A stretch of 64,000 nt of DNA, from positions 5,456,001 to 5,520,000 of the forward strand of contig CBDDKZ010000005.1 of the NCBI GenBank assembly GCA_965230415.1, read 5' to 3'. The position numbers and the translations under genes were made by a program. This document shows, piece after piece, positions 44,034 to 52,557 of the stretch. Within the stretch, counting starts at the first letter, position 1; the number at the start of each line of letters is the position of its first letter. The notes under the pieces are model-generated. The model was not told the DNA's origin, searched no databases, and worked only from the letters and a program-made list of their open reading frames with translations. This DNA is from CBDDKZ01 sp965230415. GTDB lineage: Bacteria > Bacteroidota > Bacteroidia > Cytophagales > JAAEPT01.

Positions 44034-44933
44034 CTATAAAAGTGATCTACTTTTCAAATAATTATTGATCATTCGCAAATAGTCATAAGTGCTGGTATTT
44101 GGTACGATATAATCAATATTTTCCGTTGTTTGATATTGTTCTAATACTATTTTCCACGTTTCTGTATCGTTTTTCATAGTTAGATAAGCCTTTTGTAATT
44201 GCTCTTTCAGTTTTTCATCAAGATTTTTGCGCACAAAAATAGGTCCCACAGGAATTTTAGGAGAGCGCCAAACCACCTGGTATTCACTGGAATCTATTTT
44301 CTGCTTTTCTACCATGCGCTGAAGGGATTTATTGCTGCAGGCCGCCAGATCGGCTTTACCGGTTTTGATGGTAAATATACTCTGGATATGATCAGTTGCA
44401 TGTGCTATCTCCGCAAAATCATCGGGCTTCACACCTATCTGTTCAAGGTGATATTTGGGAATTAAATGAGAAGAAGTAGACGTAGGAGCCCCCCAACTCA
44501 TTTTGAGATTGGATGATTCCCGTTTAATATCCTCCAAAGAATTCAAATTAGTTAAAGAAGGTCTCGCAATAAACTGACTATAATAGTGCATCACCGTTCC
44601 GTCGGCATGAGCGGCAACAACCAAAGGTTCCAGGGGAAGCCTCGATTCTGCTAATAGGTACGTAAAAGCTCCTCCATAGCCCACATCTACTTTGTCTGAC
44701 TGCATGGCTTCTATCATTGCCGTACTACTGCCTACCAAAAGCACCTCTACCTCCAAATCCAGGGTTTTATTTAGGTACTTTTCTACAACATCTTTTCGAT
44801 GTAATACCCTTTCCATGTCTGAGCTCTGAGACATAGCAATAATAATCTTATCCGGATTCTTAGCATCCCTTTTTGTACTACAGGAGCACAAAAAGAGTAT
44901 TAATAGCAATAGATAACCACTTAAATTTTTCAT
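44034..44933 (-). CDS. phnD: Second PhnD-like substrate-binding lipoprotein
   Basis: The protein has 299 residues with lipobox LFLCS C near residue 17. It has the PhnD/phosphate-phosphite-phosphonate binding pattern: MIEAMQSDKVDVGYGGAFTY and WGAPTSTSSHLIPKYHLEQIG. It is diverged from the PhnD in the main operon. No ABC ATPase or permease is adjacent, so it may feed the main transporter with another ligand or act as a sensor. It overlaps the upstream propeller gene by 4 bp (ATGA). Confidence 0.9.
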   Translation of the reverse strand: MKNLSGYLLLLILFLCSCSTKRDAKNPDKIIIAMSQSSDMERVLHRKDVVEKYLNKTLDLEVEVLLVGSSTAMIEAMQSDKVDVGYGGAFTYLLAESRLPLEPLVVAAHADGTVMHYYSQFIARPSLTNLNSLEDIKRESSNLKMSWGAPTSTSSHLIPKYHLEQIGVKPDDFAEIAHATDHIQSIFTIKTGKADLAACSNKSLQRMVEKQKIDSSEYQVVWRSPKIPVGPIFVRKNLDEKLKEQLQKAYLTMKNDTETWKIVLEQYQTTENIDYIVPNTSTYDYLRMINNYLKSRSLL

Positions 44934-45820
44934 TTGTGAAAAGGAGTAAAATGTGTTAATGGTACTTCATAAATGGCTGCTGTTTGTTCATCAATTAGCC
45001 AGAGTGTGTCCTTATTCAGAAAACAGGCGGATTCGACCTGCGGTGCGTTAAAGTCATACATAAAGACTTTAGCATCAAAGAAGCGTTCGTTTGTAGTCTT
45101 TCTTTCAAATAACCATATACGCTTGTAAGTGGTAATTATCAGCTTAAGCGCATCTGGCGAAACATCTGCGGCAGTCACTTTCCCTTGTGTATCGAAACTA
45201 TCTACCAGCGTCAACTCATTGACTTGGTTTGTTTTAATAGCGTCAAGCCGGTATAAATTGGTTTTCGAATCACTTCTGTTTTTCGTCAATAGGTGTACCT
45301 TATCGTTAGCGAAAAACACAGCCTCACAGTCATAATTGAAATCGCTTTGGGGTGCCGGATAAGTCTTCTGTTCGGGATAACGTATAAAGACCTTTTTCAT
45401 AACCGATGTTTTCCCGGCTATGGGAGAAGGTTCTGGTATATAATAAAGCAACAGGTCACGTCTGTCGTTGCGGTTATTCCCAACATCCGCAATAATTAAA
45501 TTCCCCTCATCATCCATTGTTAAATCTTCCCAATCCACATTAATAGCTCCATTGATGTGAACACCCTCATAATTTTTATAGCGTGCAGAGGCATAAAATT
45601 CACCTTCAGTATTTATGGCAAAAACACGTGGTTCATCGCCCGAATCATTATGAATCCAAAACACATCAGGGTTATTCCTACTTCGAACAATACCTGATAT
45701 TTCGAGCTTACCATGATAAGACAATTTGTACTTAGGCAGCAGTTCATCTTTCGAATCATTTGAGGCACCTAACAACATCGGCACACAAACAAGAACCAAT
45801 AATTTCAATGCATATTTCAT
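44930..45820 (-). CDS. Beta-propeller secreted protein, unknown function
   Basis: The protein has 296 residues with a signal peptide ending GASN. IVRSRNNPDVFWIHNDSGDEPRVFAINTEG and EDLTMDDEGNLIIADVGNN are typical of a propeller family that includes SdiA-regulated and phytase-like esterase proteins. Whether phytase residues are present cannot be told by eye. It is co-transcribed with the second phnD. The pairing of a propeller with a phosphonate-type binding protein suggests a surface or periplasmic phosphoester function, which is inference. Confidence 0.8.
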   Translation of the reverse strand: MKYALKLLVLVCVPMLLGASNDSKDELLPKYKLSYHGKLEISGIVRSRNNPDVFWIHNDSGDEPRVFAINTEGEFYASARYKNYEGVHINGAINVDWEDLTMDDEGNLIIADVGNNRNDRRDLLLYYIPEPSPIAGKTSVMKKVFIRYPEQKTYPAPQSDFNYDCEAVFFANDKVHLLTKNRSDSKTNLYRLDAIKTNQVNELTLVDSFDTQGKVTAADVSPDALKLIITTYKRIWLFERKTTNERFFDAKVFMYDFNAPQVESACFLNKDTLWLIDEQTAAIYEVPLTHFTPFHK

Positions 45821-45912
45821 GCCATGAATATACTAATTGCAAGCAAAGCGAAACAGCCTTTAACGAACATCTAATCAACAAATTATACAGCCCTAATTTT
45901 GTGAGGAAATTC

Positions 45913-45930
45913 AAAAAAAAAAAAAAAAAA
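45913..45930. repeat. Homopolymer run of 18 adenines
   Basis: An uninterrupted A18 (T18 on the minus strand) lies 13 bp beyond the stop of the next minus-strand gene. It could be a slippage-prone tract, or the U-tract of a weak terminator. I see no clear hairpin before it. Confidence 0.85.
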
Positions 45931-45943
45931 CACCCCATAGCTC

Positions 45944-46813
45944 TTACCTGCTACTAAAATCCAGGTTCATCAACCTTTGTTCCAAATCAGGATGAAGTTC
46001 AAAAAACAGAAAACACTCTCCTTCATATTCGAAGGAAAAATAGCTTCTCAATGCTTCATCTTCGTACACATTCAGGTTCACGCTCCCTTCTTCATACAAT
46101 GAGTATTTCAAGCTAAAAACCCCTTCAATCCGAACAGACGACAAATTAAACTTATCCATAAGGTAAGGCATGTCTAATCTCATACCTATGCAGTAATGTG
46201 CATATTCTTTTTGTTGCACCACAAAATCTTTGTGAGCATGAAGCACCGACCCTGTCACACCATTCAAAACCTCATTGTAATCTCTTCCTTTGTAACGTTC
46301 AAGCGTGTTTCTGAAAAGCCTGAGAATTATTCTGGAATAAAGCGGAGCCTCGACATACAGGTTAATATCTCCACTATTTTTTAGCCGGCCAAAAGCGGTA
46401 TATAGCCCCTCAAATATGATCAATTTCCTTGGTTCAATAAGCTCTGTAGCAATTTGTTTCTTTTGCGTAAATGAAAACACCGGCACTTCAACATTTATGT
46501 CTTTTCTTAATTTCGCTATAGTCTCGACACAGCTATTGATACTGTAAAACGACGGATCATCCCAACGATATTGTTCATTTATTTGGTTCAAATGACCTCC
46601 TGTTCCCATAAATCGATCTTGAGACACAATCACACATTTTGCTCCATACTTTTGTTTTAAATAATCTGCAATTACCGTGCTTTTCCCAGTACAACTACCA
46701 CCGCAAACGCTCAAAACGCAATGACCTTTTGTTTTCACTATATGCTCGATAGTCTCGTATAACGAACTGATCGTATCCGGAAAAGGTATTGTATTACGAT
46801 TGAATGGGTTCAT
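45944..46813 (-). CDS. P-loop kinase of the uridine kinase/phosphoribulokinase type
   Basis: The protein has 289 residues. The P-loop is GGSCTGKST at 38-46, followed by IVSQDRFMGT (the catalytic Asp of the uridine kinase family), KLIIFEGLYTAF and RLFRNTLERYKGRD. It phosphorylates a nucleoside or sugar phosphate; the C-terminal third is unlike uridine kinase and may be another domain. Its neighbours are not metabolically telling. A role in ribose salvage linked to the phn pathway is possible but not shown. Confidence 0.82.
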   Translation of the reverse strand: MNPFNRNTIPFPDTISSLYETIEHIVKTKGHCVLSVCGGSCTGKSTVIADYLKQKYGAKCVIVSQDRFMGTGGHLNQINEQYRWDDPSFYSINSCVETIAKLRKDINVEVPVFSFTQKKQIATELIEPRKLIIFEGLYTAFGRLKNSGDINLYVEAPLYSRIILRLFRNTLERYKGRDYNEVLNGVTGSVLHAHKDFVVQQKEYAHYCIGMRLDMPYLMDKFNLSSVRIEGVFSLKYSLYEEGSVNLNVYEDEALRSYFSFEYEGECFLFFELHPDLEQRLMNLDFSSR

Positions 46814-46879
46814 GTTGAACTTCTTAAAAACAGGAGAAGGTTTATATTTTTTTTCGAATTTCCTACCAACTCACGACCT

Positions 46880-46908
46880 TCTAATAATCAATTAATTTTA
46901 ATCAAACA
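46880..46908 (+). promoter_or_regulatory. Weak Pho-box-like repeats upstream of TPR gene
   Basis: TCTAATA, ATTAATT and TCAAACA start 11 bp apart and end 29 bp before the start codon. The units match less well than the other arrays and the region is very AT-rich, so chance is possible. Confidence 0.3.
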
Positions 46909-46937
46909 CATTACAGCTAGTATTGAAATAAAAAAGC

Positions 46938-48089
46938 ATGCGTTACCTTTTAACCATACCATTAATGCTGAGCAGCCTCCTTATGCTTGCCCAGACAAAG
47001 AATCTTAACGGAGCATACTTTTCGTTGGAATCAGGAAAAATAAATCAAGCCAAATCACAAATAGATGAGGCTATGGTACATGAAAAAACGAAAACCAATG
47101 TTAAAACCTGGTATTACGCATCTATTATTTATAATCAGCTCATAGACTCTTCTACAACTTTGAATGTAAACGATAAACTTAATTTATTAACTACATCTAA
47201 AGATGCACATCTTAGGTGCAAGTCCCTGGATGAGAAAAATAAGTACAACAAAGACCTGGTTTATGGCATGCAAAACCTGAGTTTATTTGCGTTTAATCTG
47301 GGCTTGGAAGAATACAACAATACGCAATACGCAAATAGTTTAAAAGCTTTTGAAGCTTATAGCGAATTAATGAGCGTGCTGAAATCGGCTCAACTAGTGG
47401 TAATTCAAACACTGGAAAAAAGTAAACTGAATGAAAATACACCCTATCTGCTTGCCGGCTACTCGGCACTAAATGTCCCCGACACATCCAAAACACTTTA
47501 TTTCTTTGAAAAAGTGCGAAAAACGGGGGATTACAACGATGCGATTTTTGTTAGAAACCTGGCAAACCTGTACCGCATAGAAAAGCGCTATGACGACGCC
47601 ATCAGCCTGTTAAAAAGTGGCATGCAGGTACATCCGCAAAATCCGGATTTAATATTAGATGAAGTGCAGGTAATAAATGAATCTAAAAAAGGTCAACATA
47701 TCATTGATAGTTATGAGAAGAGCACTGCTTTGAGCCTACAGGAAAAACTGGTTCTTGCTAACTTATACGAACTTCAACATGATAGCAGCAGCGCATTGCA
47801 TATTTACAAAAAACTACAAATTGAACACCCGGATCATTTTCTTACGAATTATTTCCTGGGGCTGCATTATTATAACAGCGGTGCCGACTTAACCCAAAAA
47901 GCCACATCTAATGGTGTTTCTTACAAGAAATACCTTATCTATGAAGAACGATTCACTGAAGAGTTTCGTCAGGCCAGACCTTTTTTGGAGAAGTCAAAAA
48001 ACGCTAATAGCTGCCCCCAACAACGCCAACAGGAAATAAGTGAAATGATCAGCCAGATCGACCATTCTTTAGAACAAGCAAACAAATAA
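46938..48089 (+). CDS. Secreted TPR-repeat protein
   Basis: The protein has 383 residues, with a signal peptide (MRYLLTIPLMLSSLLMLAQ). Several TPR-like helical hairpins follow (FNLGLEEYNNTQYANSLKAF, NLYRIEKRYDDAISLLKSG and HDSSSALHIYKKLQ), which mediate protein contacts. It probably sits in the periplasm or on the outer-membrane face. It is a single gene; the neighbours give no hint. A hairpin follows it. Confidence 0.88.
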   Translation: MRYLLTIPLMLSSLLMLAQTKNLNGAYFSLESGKINQAKSQIDEAMVHEKTKTNVKTWYYASIIYNQLIDSSTTLNVNDKLNLLTTSKDAHLRCKSLDEKNKYNKDLVYGMQNLSLFAFNLGLEEYNNTQYANSLKAFEAYSELMSVLKSAQLVVIQTLEKSKLNENTPYLLAGYSALNVPDTSKTLYFFEKVRKTGDYNDAIFVRNLANLYRIEKRYDDAISLLKSGMQVHPQNPDLILDEVQVINESKKGQHIIDSYEKSTALSLQEKLVLANLYELQHDSSSALHIYKKLQIEHPDHFLTNYFLGLHYYNSGADLTQKATSNGVSYKKYLIYEERFTEEFRQARPFLEKSKNANSCPQQRQQEISEMISQIDHSLEQANK

Positions 48090-48138
48090 GCATTAAATTC
48101 AGCATTTGACATCTTATTGCAGAACTTACAGTCCATTG

Positions 48139-48177
48139 CAGTTCTTTAGTCACATTGCCTTTGTGACTAAAGAACTG
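48139..48177. terminator. Perfect 16-bp stem-loop after TPR gene
   Basis: Arms 48139-48154 and 48162-48177 are exact complements (core GTTCTTTAGTCACA / TGTGACTAAAGAAC) with a 7-nt loop. No T-tract follows, so it may be a terminator, an mRNA-stabilising hairpin or an operator for the downstream gene. Confidence 0.55.
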
Positions 48178-48262
48178 ATCAGATTTTGACTAAACATTGC
48201 CACATTTCTTTGTCAGCTTTATAGTTTCATGTCCCTTAAATTTGTTTCAGAAACCGATAAGT

Positions 48263-49852
48263 ATGAAAAAAGTACTATTCTGCTCCATCTGCATCATTTT
48301 TTGCTTTTATGCCGAAGCACAAGAAATAAACGTATCTGTTGAAAACCGACCAGAGGCTGAACTTAGTATAGCCGTAAACCCTGCTAATTCTGATGAAATA
48401 GTTGTTGCCTCCATGGAACCGGGAGGAAGTATTCTGATCTACAGTAGCAATGATGGCGGCGACTCATGGACATTAAGCAATCACAACGCAGGTGTCTCCG
48501 ACCCTGTTTTAACCTATGGCAGTGACGGTACCGTGTACCTTGTATCGCTCGATTTTGGATCGAGCCTTGAGTTACATCTTGCCTCATCAAGTGATAACGG
48601 AATCAACTGGAGCAGCCAGGAACTGGTTCTTGATAACATGCCCAAAGACCGCCCCTGGATAGTAGTAGATAATAGCAATTCATCCCCCTTTTTTAACAGC
48701 AAATATATTACTTATTTCCACCCATCATCAACAGGCATCGGAATAGTACGTGTTTCAGAAAATGGCGACGTGGGTAGTTTAAACTTTGTAAATAGCTCCA
48801 GCTACCAGTATGTTCAAAATCCGGCGATTGGCTTAACAAACAATGGTACTGTCATTGTGGCTTTCCTTTCTCAGCATCAACAAGGTCAATTTAAACTGAT
48901 GGGAGCTCATTCCATAGACGGAGGAGCAAATTTCACTAACGAAGTAGCCATTGCCGATATCGGCATGTACAATTCTAATGGCGATCCGATTGCTGATGTA
49001 GCGGGCTTCGCTCCGGGCAGTAGCAGCCGCCTGGGCAACAGTCTCCAAATGGCCATAGACCATTCAGGCAGCCCCTATCAAAACCGGTGCTACCTCACCT
49101 GGACCGACTTTGAAGATGCCTCCGCATCCAAGGGCATGAATGTATACCTTAGTTACAGTGATGATTTAGGGAGTACCTGGAGCAATCCGCAAGTGGTAAA
49201 TGACGATGCAGTGAGCAGTTCACACCAGTATTATTCCAGCATTAGTGTAAGCCCCTCCGGAACCTTGTGCTTAAGCTGGTACGACCGCCGTAGTGACCCT
49301 GCTAACGACCGCATGACAGATTATTACTTCACTACCTCCGTTGATGGTGGAGCGACTTTTAGGTCTTCGGTAAAACTAAATACACAAACGGCCGACCATC
49401 AGGCACTAAGCGACGCTTCTATTACCTTTGGTGTTGGTGAATACAGCATGCTGGCTTCGGACGCTGTATATGCCTACCCACTGTGGTGCGATGGACGCAA
49501 AAATGATGGCAACCCGGATGTGTATCTGGCCAAAGTAAATATTGATGACATCACATCAGTAGCACTCTTTGCACTGCCCGATAACGGTGTTTCATGCAGC
49601 GCATTTCCCAACCCGGTGCATGCGAATAGTGAGCATATCCACTTGTCCCTCACTTTAAAAGAGCCTGCGCCTTTAGCTATTGATTTGATAAACATCCAAG
49701 GAAATGTTATTAAAAGCCTCACTAAAAACAAAGTATTCCCAAAAGGCACATCACGCTATTCTTTCGCCAAAAAGACGCTCAGCCCGGGCACCTACCATAT
49801 TCGAATTAAATCGGAGCAATCAAGCCTTAAAACAAGCGTTATTATTGAATAA
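48263..49852 (+). CDS. Sialidase-like BNR/Asp-box propeller protein, T9SS type A
   Basis: The protein has 529 residues. The start was placed at MKKVLFC, which gives a signal peptide ending AEAQE; the upstream open codons would put a hydrophobic block before it. Repeated Asp-boxes (SSNDGGDSW, SSSDNGINW, YSDDLGSTW, SVDGGATF) build a six-bladed sialidase-type propeller. An arginine triad cannot be confirmed by eye. The C-terminus is a type A sorting domain (FPNPVHANSEHI, LSPGTYHIRIKS). It is secreted or surface-bound; the substrate is unknown. Confidence 0.9.
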   Translation: MKKVLFCSICIIFCFYAEAQEINVSVENRPEAELSIAVNPANSDEIVVASMEPGGSILIYSSNDGGDSWTLSNHNAGVSDPVLTYGSDGTVYLVSLDFGSSLELHLASSSDNGINWSSQELVLDNMPKDRPWIVVDNSNSSPFFNSKYITYFHPSSTGIGIVRVSENGDVGSLNFVNSSSYQYVQNPAIGLTNNGTVIVAFLSQHQQGQFKLMGAHSIDGGANFTNEVAIADIGMYNSNGDPIADVAGFAPGSSSRLGNSLQMAIDHSGSPYQNRCYLTWTDFEDASASKGMNVYLSYSDDLGSTWSNPQVVNDDAVSSSHQYYSSISVSPSGTLCLSWYDRRSDPANDRMTDYYFTTSVDGGATFRSSVKLNTQTADHQALSDASITFGVGEYSMLASDAVYAYPLWCDGRKNDGNPDVYLAKVNIDDITSVALFALPDNGVSCSAFPNPVHANSEHIHLSLTLKEPAPLAIDLINIQGNVIKSLTKNKVFPKGTSRYSFAKKTLSPGTYHIRIKSEQSSLKTSVIIE

Positions 49853-49882
49853 CAATGTTTTCGTTGAATAAAAATTCCAGCC

Positions 49883-51184
49883 TTAAGTCAAAGATAGGCG
49901 CACCTTTTTCTTTTTCAGTCGTTGGTTATTTAATGCTGAAATTAACGCAGTGGCTTTGGAAGCATTAACAGCTATAAATGCACATTCCTGCTTCACCTCT
50001 ATCAATCCCAAATCCTCCTTATTCAGCTGGCCCTGTTTCATAAAGAAACCGGCTATATCCCCTTTTGAAATCTTATCCCTGCGGCCTCCTGAAATAAAGA
50101 TGGTAGTCCATTTTATGGATTGAACAGTAGGTGATTCTTCAAAAACGGCCTCTTCGACGCCTCCTAAAAATTCAGGTAAAGTATCCTTCACCCAATGCAA
50201 GATGTAGGCAGTACCTTTGGCATTCATTCGTGCAGTACGGCCGTTTCTATGAATAAACTCTTCTTCCTTGTAAGGCAATTGATAATGGATGATAAAGTCT
50301 AATGATGGTACGTCTATTCCTCTTGCCGCTAAGTCAGTGGCGAGCAACAGGCGCGTACTGCCATTTCTAAATTTCAGCAAAGAACGCTCTCGGTCAATTT
50401 GCTCCATGCCTCCATAGAAAACACTATGATCGATACCCGCTGTCTGAAGAAAACTACTGACATACCTGATGGTGTCTTTATAATTACAGAAGACAATACC
50501 CGACTGTTCTTTTAAATAAGCTAAAGTTTGCAACAATGCGGCCTGCTTATCTTTATCTTCCGAAGGCACCCTTTTAATACTCAAGCCATTGCGCTCCATC
50601 GATTTGCTAAAATCGAGTTTACGTATATCTTTCACCCCCATAAATTCAGGGATACGTGCTTTCTGAGTGGCAGAAGTAAACACTTTTTTTTTGATGCCGG
50701 GAAGTGCCTCTATTATCTGTTTCATCTCCTCTTCAAACCCTATATCCATCGACTTATCAAACTCATCTAAAACCAAAACACGAATAAAAGAGGTATCAAA
50801 ACTTTCGCGCCGTAAATGATCCGCTAATCTTCCCGGAGTACCAATAAGTACCGCCGGGCGATGTTTGATTTCCATTTTATCTTTGGAGCCAGCGCGCCCG
50901 CCATAAACGGCATTCACTTTTATTCCCGACCCCAGGTCTCTGAACACTTGTTCTATTTGCAGGGCCAATTCACGCGAAGGCGTGATGATTAAGGCTTGTA
51001 TTTCCTGTAATTCCAGGTCTATATCCTCCATCAAAGGAAGCAAAAATGCCAGGGTCTTACCACTTCCTGTAGGAGAAAGTAATAAAAGATCCCCTTGCTG
51101 CTTATAATGTTCTACAGTTGCCAATTGCATTGGGTTCAGTGTTGAAATCCCTGCCTTTTTTAATAGCGTGCTACGATCAATCAT
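49883..51184 (-). CDS. DbpA-like DEAD-box RNA helicase
   Basis: The protein has 433 residues. Q motif (GISTLNPMQLATVEH), Walker A SPTGSGKT, PSRELA, GTPGRL, VLDEFDKS (DEFD in place of DEAD), SAT, ATDLAARGID and HRNGRTAR are in order. The last 70 residues form a DbpA RNA-binding domain (KISKGDIAGFFMKQG). It likely acts in ribosome assembly. It is convergent with the propeller gene. The divergent Walker B, DEFD, is known in the DbpA-like branch of Bacteroidota. Confidence 0.93.
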   Translation of the reverse strand: MIDRSTLLKKAGISTLNPMQLATVEHYKQQGDLLLLSPTGSGKTLAFLLPLMEDIDLELQEIQALIITPSRELALQIEQVFRDLGSGIKVNAVYGGRAGSKDKMEIKHRPAVLIGTPGRLADHLRRESFDTSFIRVLVLDEFDKSMDIGFEEEMKQIIEALPGIKKKVFTSATQKARIPEFMGVKDIRKLDFSKSMERNGLSIKRVPSEDKDKQAALLQTLAYLKEQSGIVFCNYKDTIRYVSSFLQTAGIDHSVFYGGMEQIDRERSLLKFRNGSTRLLLATDLAARGIDVPSLDFIIHYQLPYKEEEFIHRNGRTARMNAKGTAYILHWVKDTLPEFLGGVEEAVFEESPTVQSIKWTTIFISGGRRDKISKGDIAGFFMKQGQLNKEDLGLIEVKQECAFIAVNASKATALISALNNQRLKKKKVRLSLT

Positions 51185-51283
51185 ACGTTAAAGGTAAATT
51201 AATGAAGGCAAAAGAGCTATTCTTAGCCTCATTTAGAAGTGAATCACATTTGACAAACAGTACAAATCAATACCCCTATACAT

Positions 51284-51511
51284 TCAACGTTTGATCGCGT
51301 TAATATAAAGTCGTTCTACTTTTTCCCGCGCCCAGGGAGTTTTTCGTAAAAACTTCAAACTCGACTGCATGGAAGGATTGTTTGTAAAACACTTAATATT
51401 AATTTGTGCGCCAAGTAAAGTCCAGCCATAACGCTCGACCAGGGTTTCCAGAATTTCTTTTAGCGTAACACCATGTAATGGATTATTGGGTTGTTCTTCC
51501 GTTTTACTCAT
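51284..51511 (-). CDS. VF530-family protein (DUF2132)
   Basis: The protein has 75 residues, starting at MSKTEEQ (the frame is open further up, but VF530 members start near NNPLHGVTL). NNPLHGVTLKEILETLVERYGW and KCFTNNPSMQSSLKFLRKTPWAREKVE match the family over its length. The solved members are small DNA-binding-like helical proteins; the function is unknown. It is transcribed divergently from the tail-collar gene. Confidence 0.9.
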   Translation of the reverse strand: MSKTEEQPNNPLHGVTLKEILETLVERYGWTLLGAQINIKCFTNNPSMQSSLKFLRKTPWAREKVERLYINAIKR

Positions 51512-51803
51512 GAAGGCACAAATATCTCTGTTTTTTTCAAGAAACACCTTACTCACTCACTTTATATTTAACGTGTACAATTTTTAACACACATTGTTTC
51601 ATTAAAAGGTACTCAGCTTCCCTTTTTGGCTTAGCTATTTGTAAAAACTAAGGCTTTATTTTCTTTTGTTTATGATAATGCTTAGGCGAATTACCATTTT
51701 TAAAAATCTTTGTGCAGGTGCATAAACCTGGCAAAAAGTATCTCGTATCAATAGCGAACTTTAACGAGTGAAAACTCATTTTTTCTAACCTAATTCTTAA
51801 AAC

Positions 51804-52397
51804 ATGGAAGGCTACATAGCTGAAATAAGAATGTTCGCAGGTAATTTTGCACCGAGAGACTGGGCATTTTGCTGGGGACAAATCATTGAAATCACACAAA
51901 ACACTTCCCTATTTTCACTGTTAGGCACCACCTATGGAGGTGACGGCAGAACCACATTCGCGTTGCCCGATTTCAGGGCGCGTACACCGGCAGGAACTGG
52001 AAGGCCGGTAGATTTGCCCTATCAAGTTCCGGCGGGTATCCGCATAGGGCAGTCGTCTACTACATTAACGGTAACACAACTGCCTCCTCATGATCATACG
52101 GCGGCAATTGGTAATGCAACTGCAACAATTTCGGTACACGGCTATGACAAAACTTTGGGTACCGGCGCAGATTCACCTTCACCAGAAGGAAACGTGTTAT
52201 CTGATGGAGGGACTAACTTGTATTCAACACAAGCTCCAAATGTAAACATGAATGCAGATAGTGCTTCATTTAGTAATTTTCAGGCACAGGTAGCAATTGG
52301 TAATACCGGTGGAGGGCATCCGATACCAACGGTTTCTCCGGCCTATGGAATGAACTTCATCATTTGTACTTCAGGACTATACCCGGAACGGCCTTGA
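51804..52397 (+). CDS. Phage tail-collar-domain protein (MdpB-like)
   Basis: The protein has 197 residues. GYIAEIRMFAGNFAPRDWAFCWGQ, LFSLLGTTYGGDGRTTFALPD and GMNFIICTSGLYPERP are the hallmarks of microcystin-dependent/tail-collar proteins. No other phage genes are near, so it is a chromosomal single gene. Such proteins in Bacteroidota may be exported and form trimers. It is 160 bp upstream of the repeat-rich surface protein and may be functionally linked, which is inference. Confidence 0.9.
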   Translation: MEGYIAEIRMFAGNFAPRDWAFCWGQIIEITQNTSLFSLLGTTYGGDGRTTFALPDFRARTPAGTGRPVDLPYQVPAGIRIGQSSTTLTVTQLPPHDHTAAIGNATATISVHGYDKTLGTGADSPSPEGNVLSDGGTNLYSTQAPNVNMNADSASFSNFQAQVAIGNTGGGHPIPTVSPAYGMNFIICTSGLYPERP

Positions 52398-52426
52398 TAA
52401 TCACGACACAAGAATAAGACGAGCAC

Positions 52427-52452
52427 TACGACCTCTTTAAAAGGAGGTCGTA
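52427..52452 (+). terminator. Stem-loop after tail-collar gene
   Basis: TACGACCTC pairs with GAGGTCGTA around an 8-nt loop. The trailing T-tract is weak (CTTACTATTCT), so termination may be partial. Confidence 0.6.
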
Positions 52453-52557
52453 CTTACTATTCTAAACCAAGTTAACAAACCATGAAAACCGAATTGTTTC
52501 ATGTATCTCTATATCAAAAACAGCTACAACAAAAACACTCACTAAACTATAAAAAAT

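Noticed and set aside
45859..45887. TTTAACG, TCTAATC, AATTATA at 11-bp period
   Set aside because: It points to the plus strand, but both neighbouring genes are on the minus strand. It may be chance in AT-rich DNA, so it is not counted with the arrays.
45913..45930. T18 on the minus strand as a standard intrinsic terminator
   Set aside because: No convincing GC-rich hairpin precedes it.
19791..46813. Whether the whole phn region is a recent horizontal island
   Set aside because: I see no integrase, tRNA boundary or direct repeats, and the base composition looks like that of the flanks. A compositional analysis would be needed.
51804..52397. Prophage remnant
   Set aside because: Only one phage-type gene is present, with no integrase, portal or capsid gene nearby.
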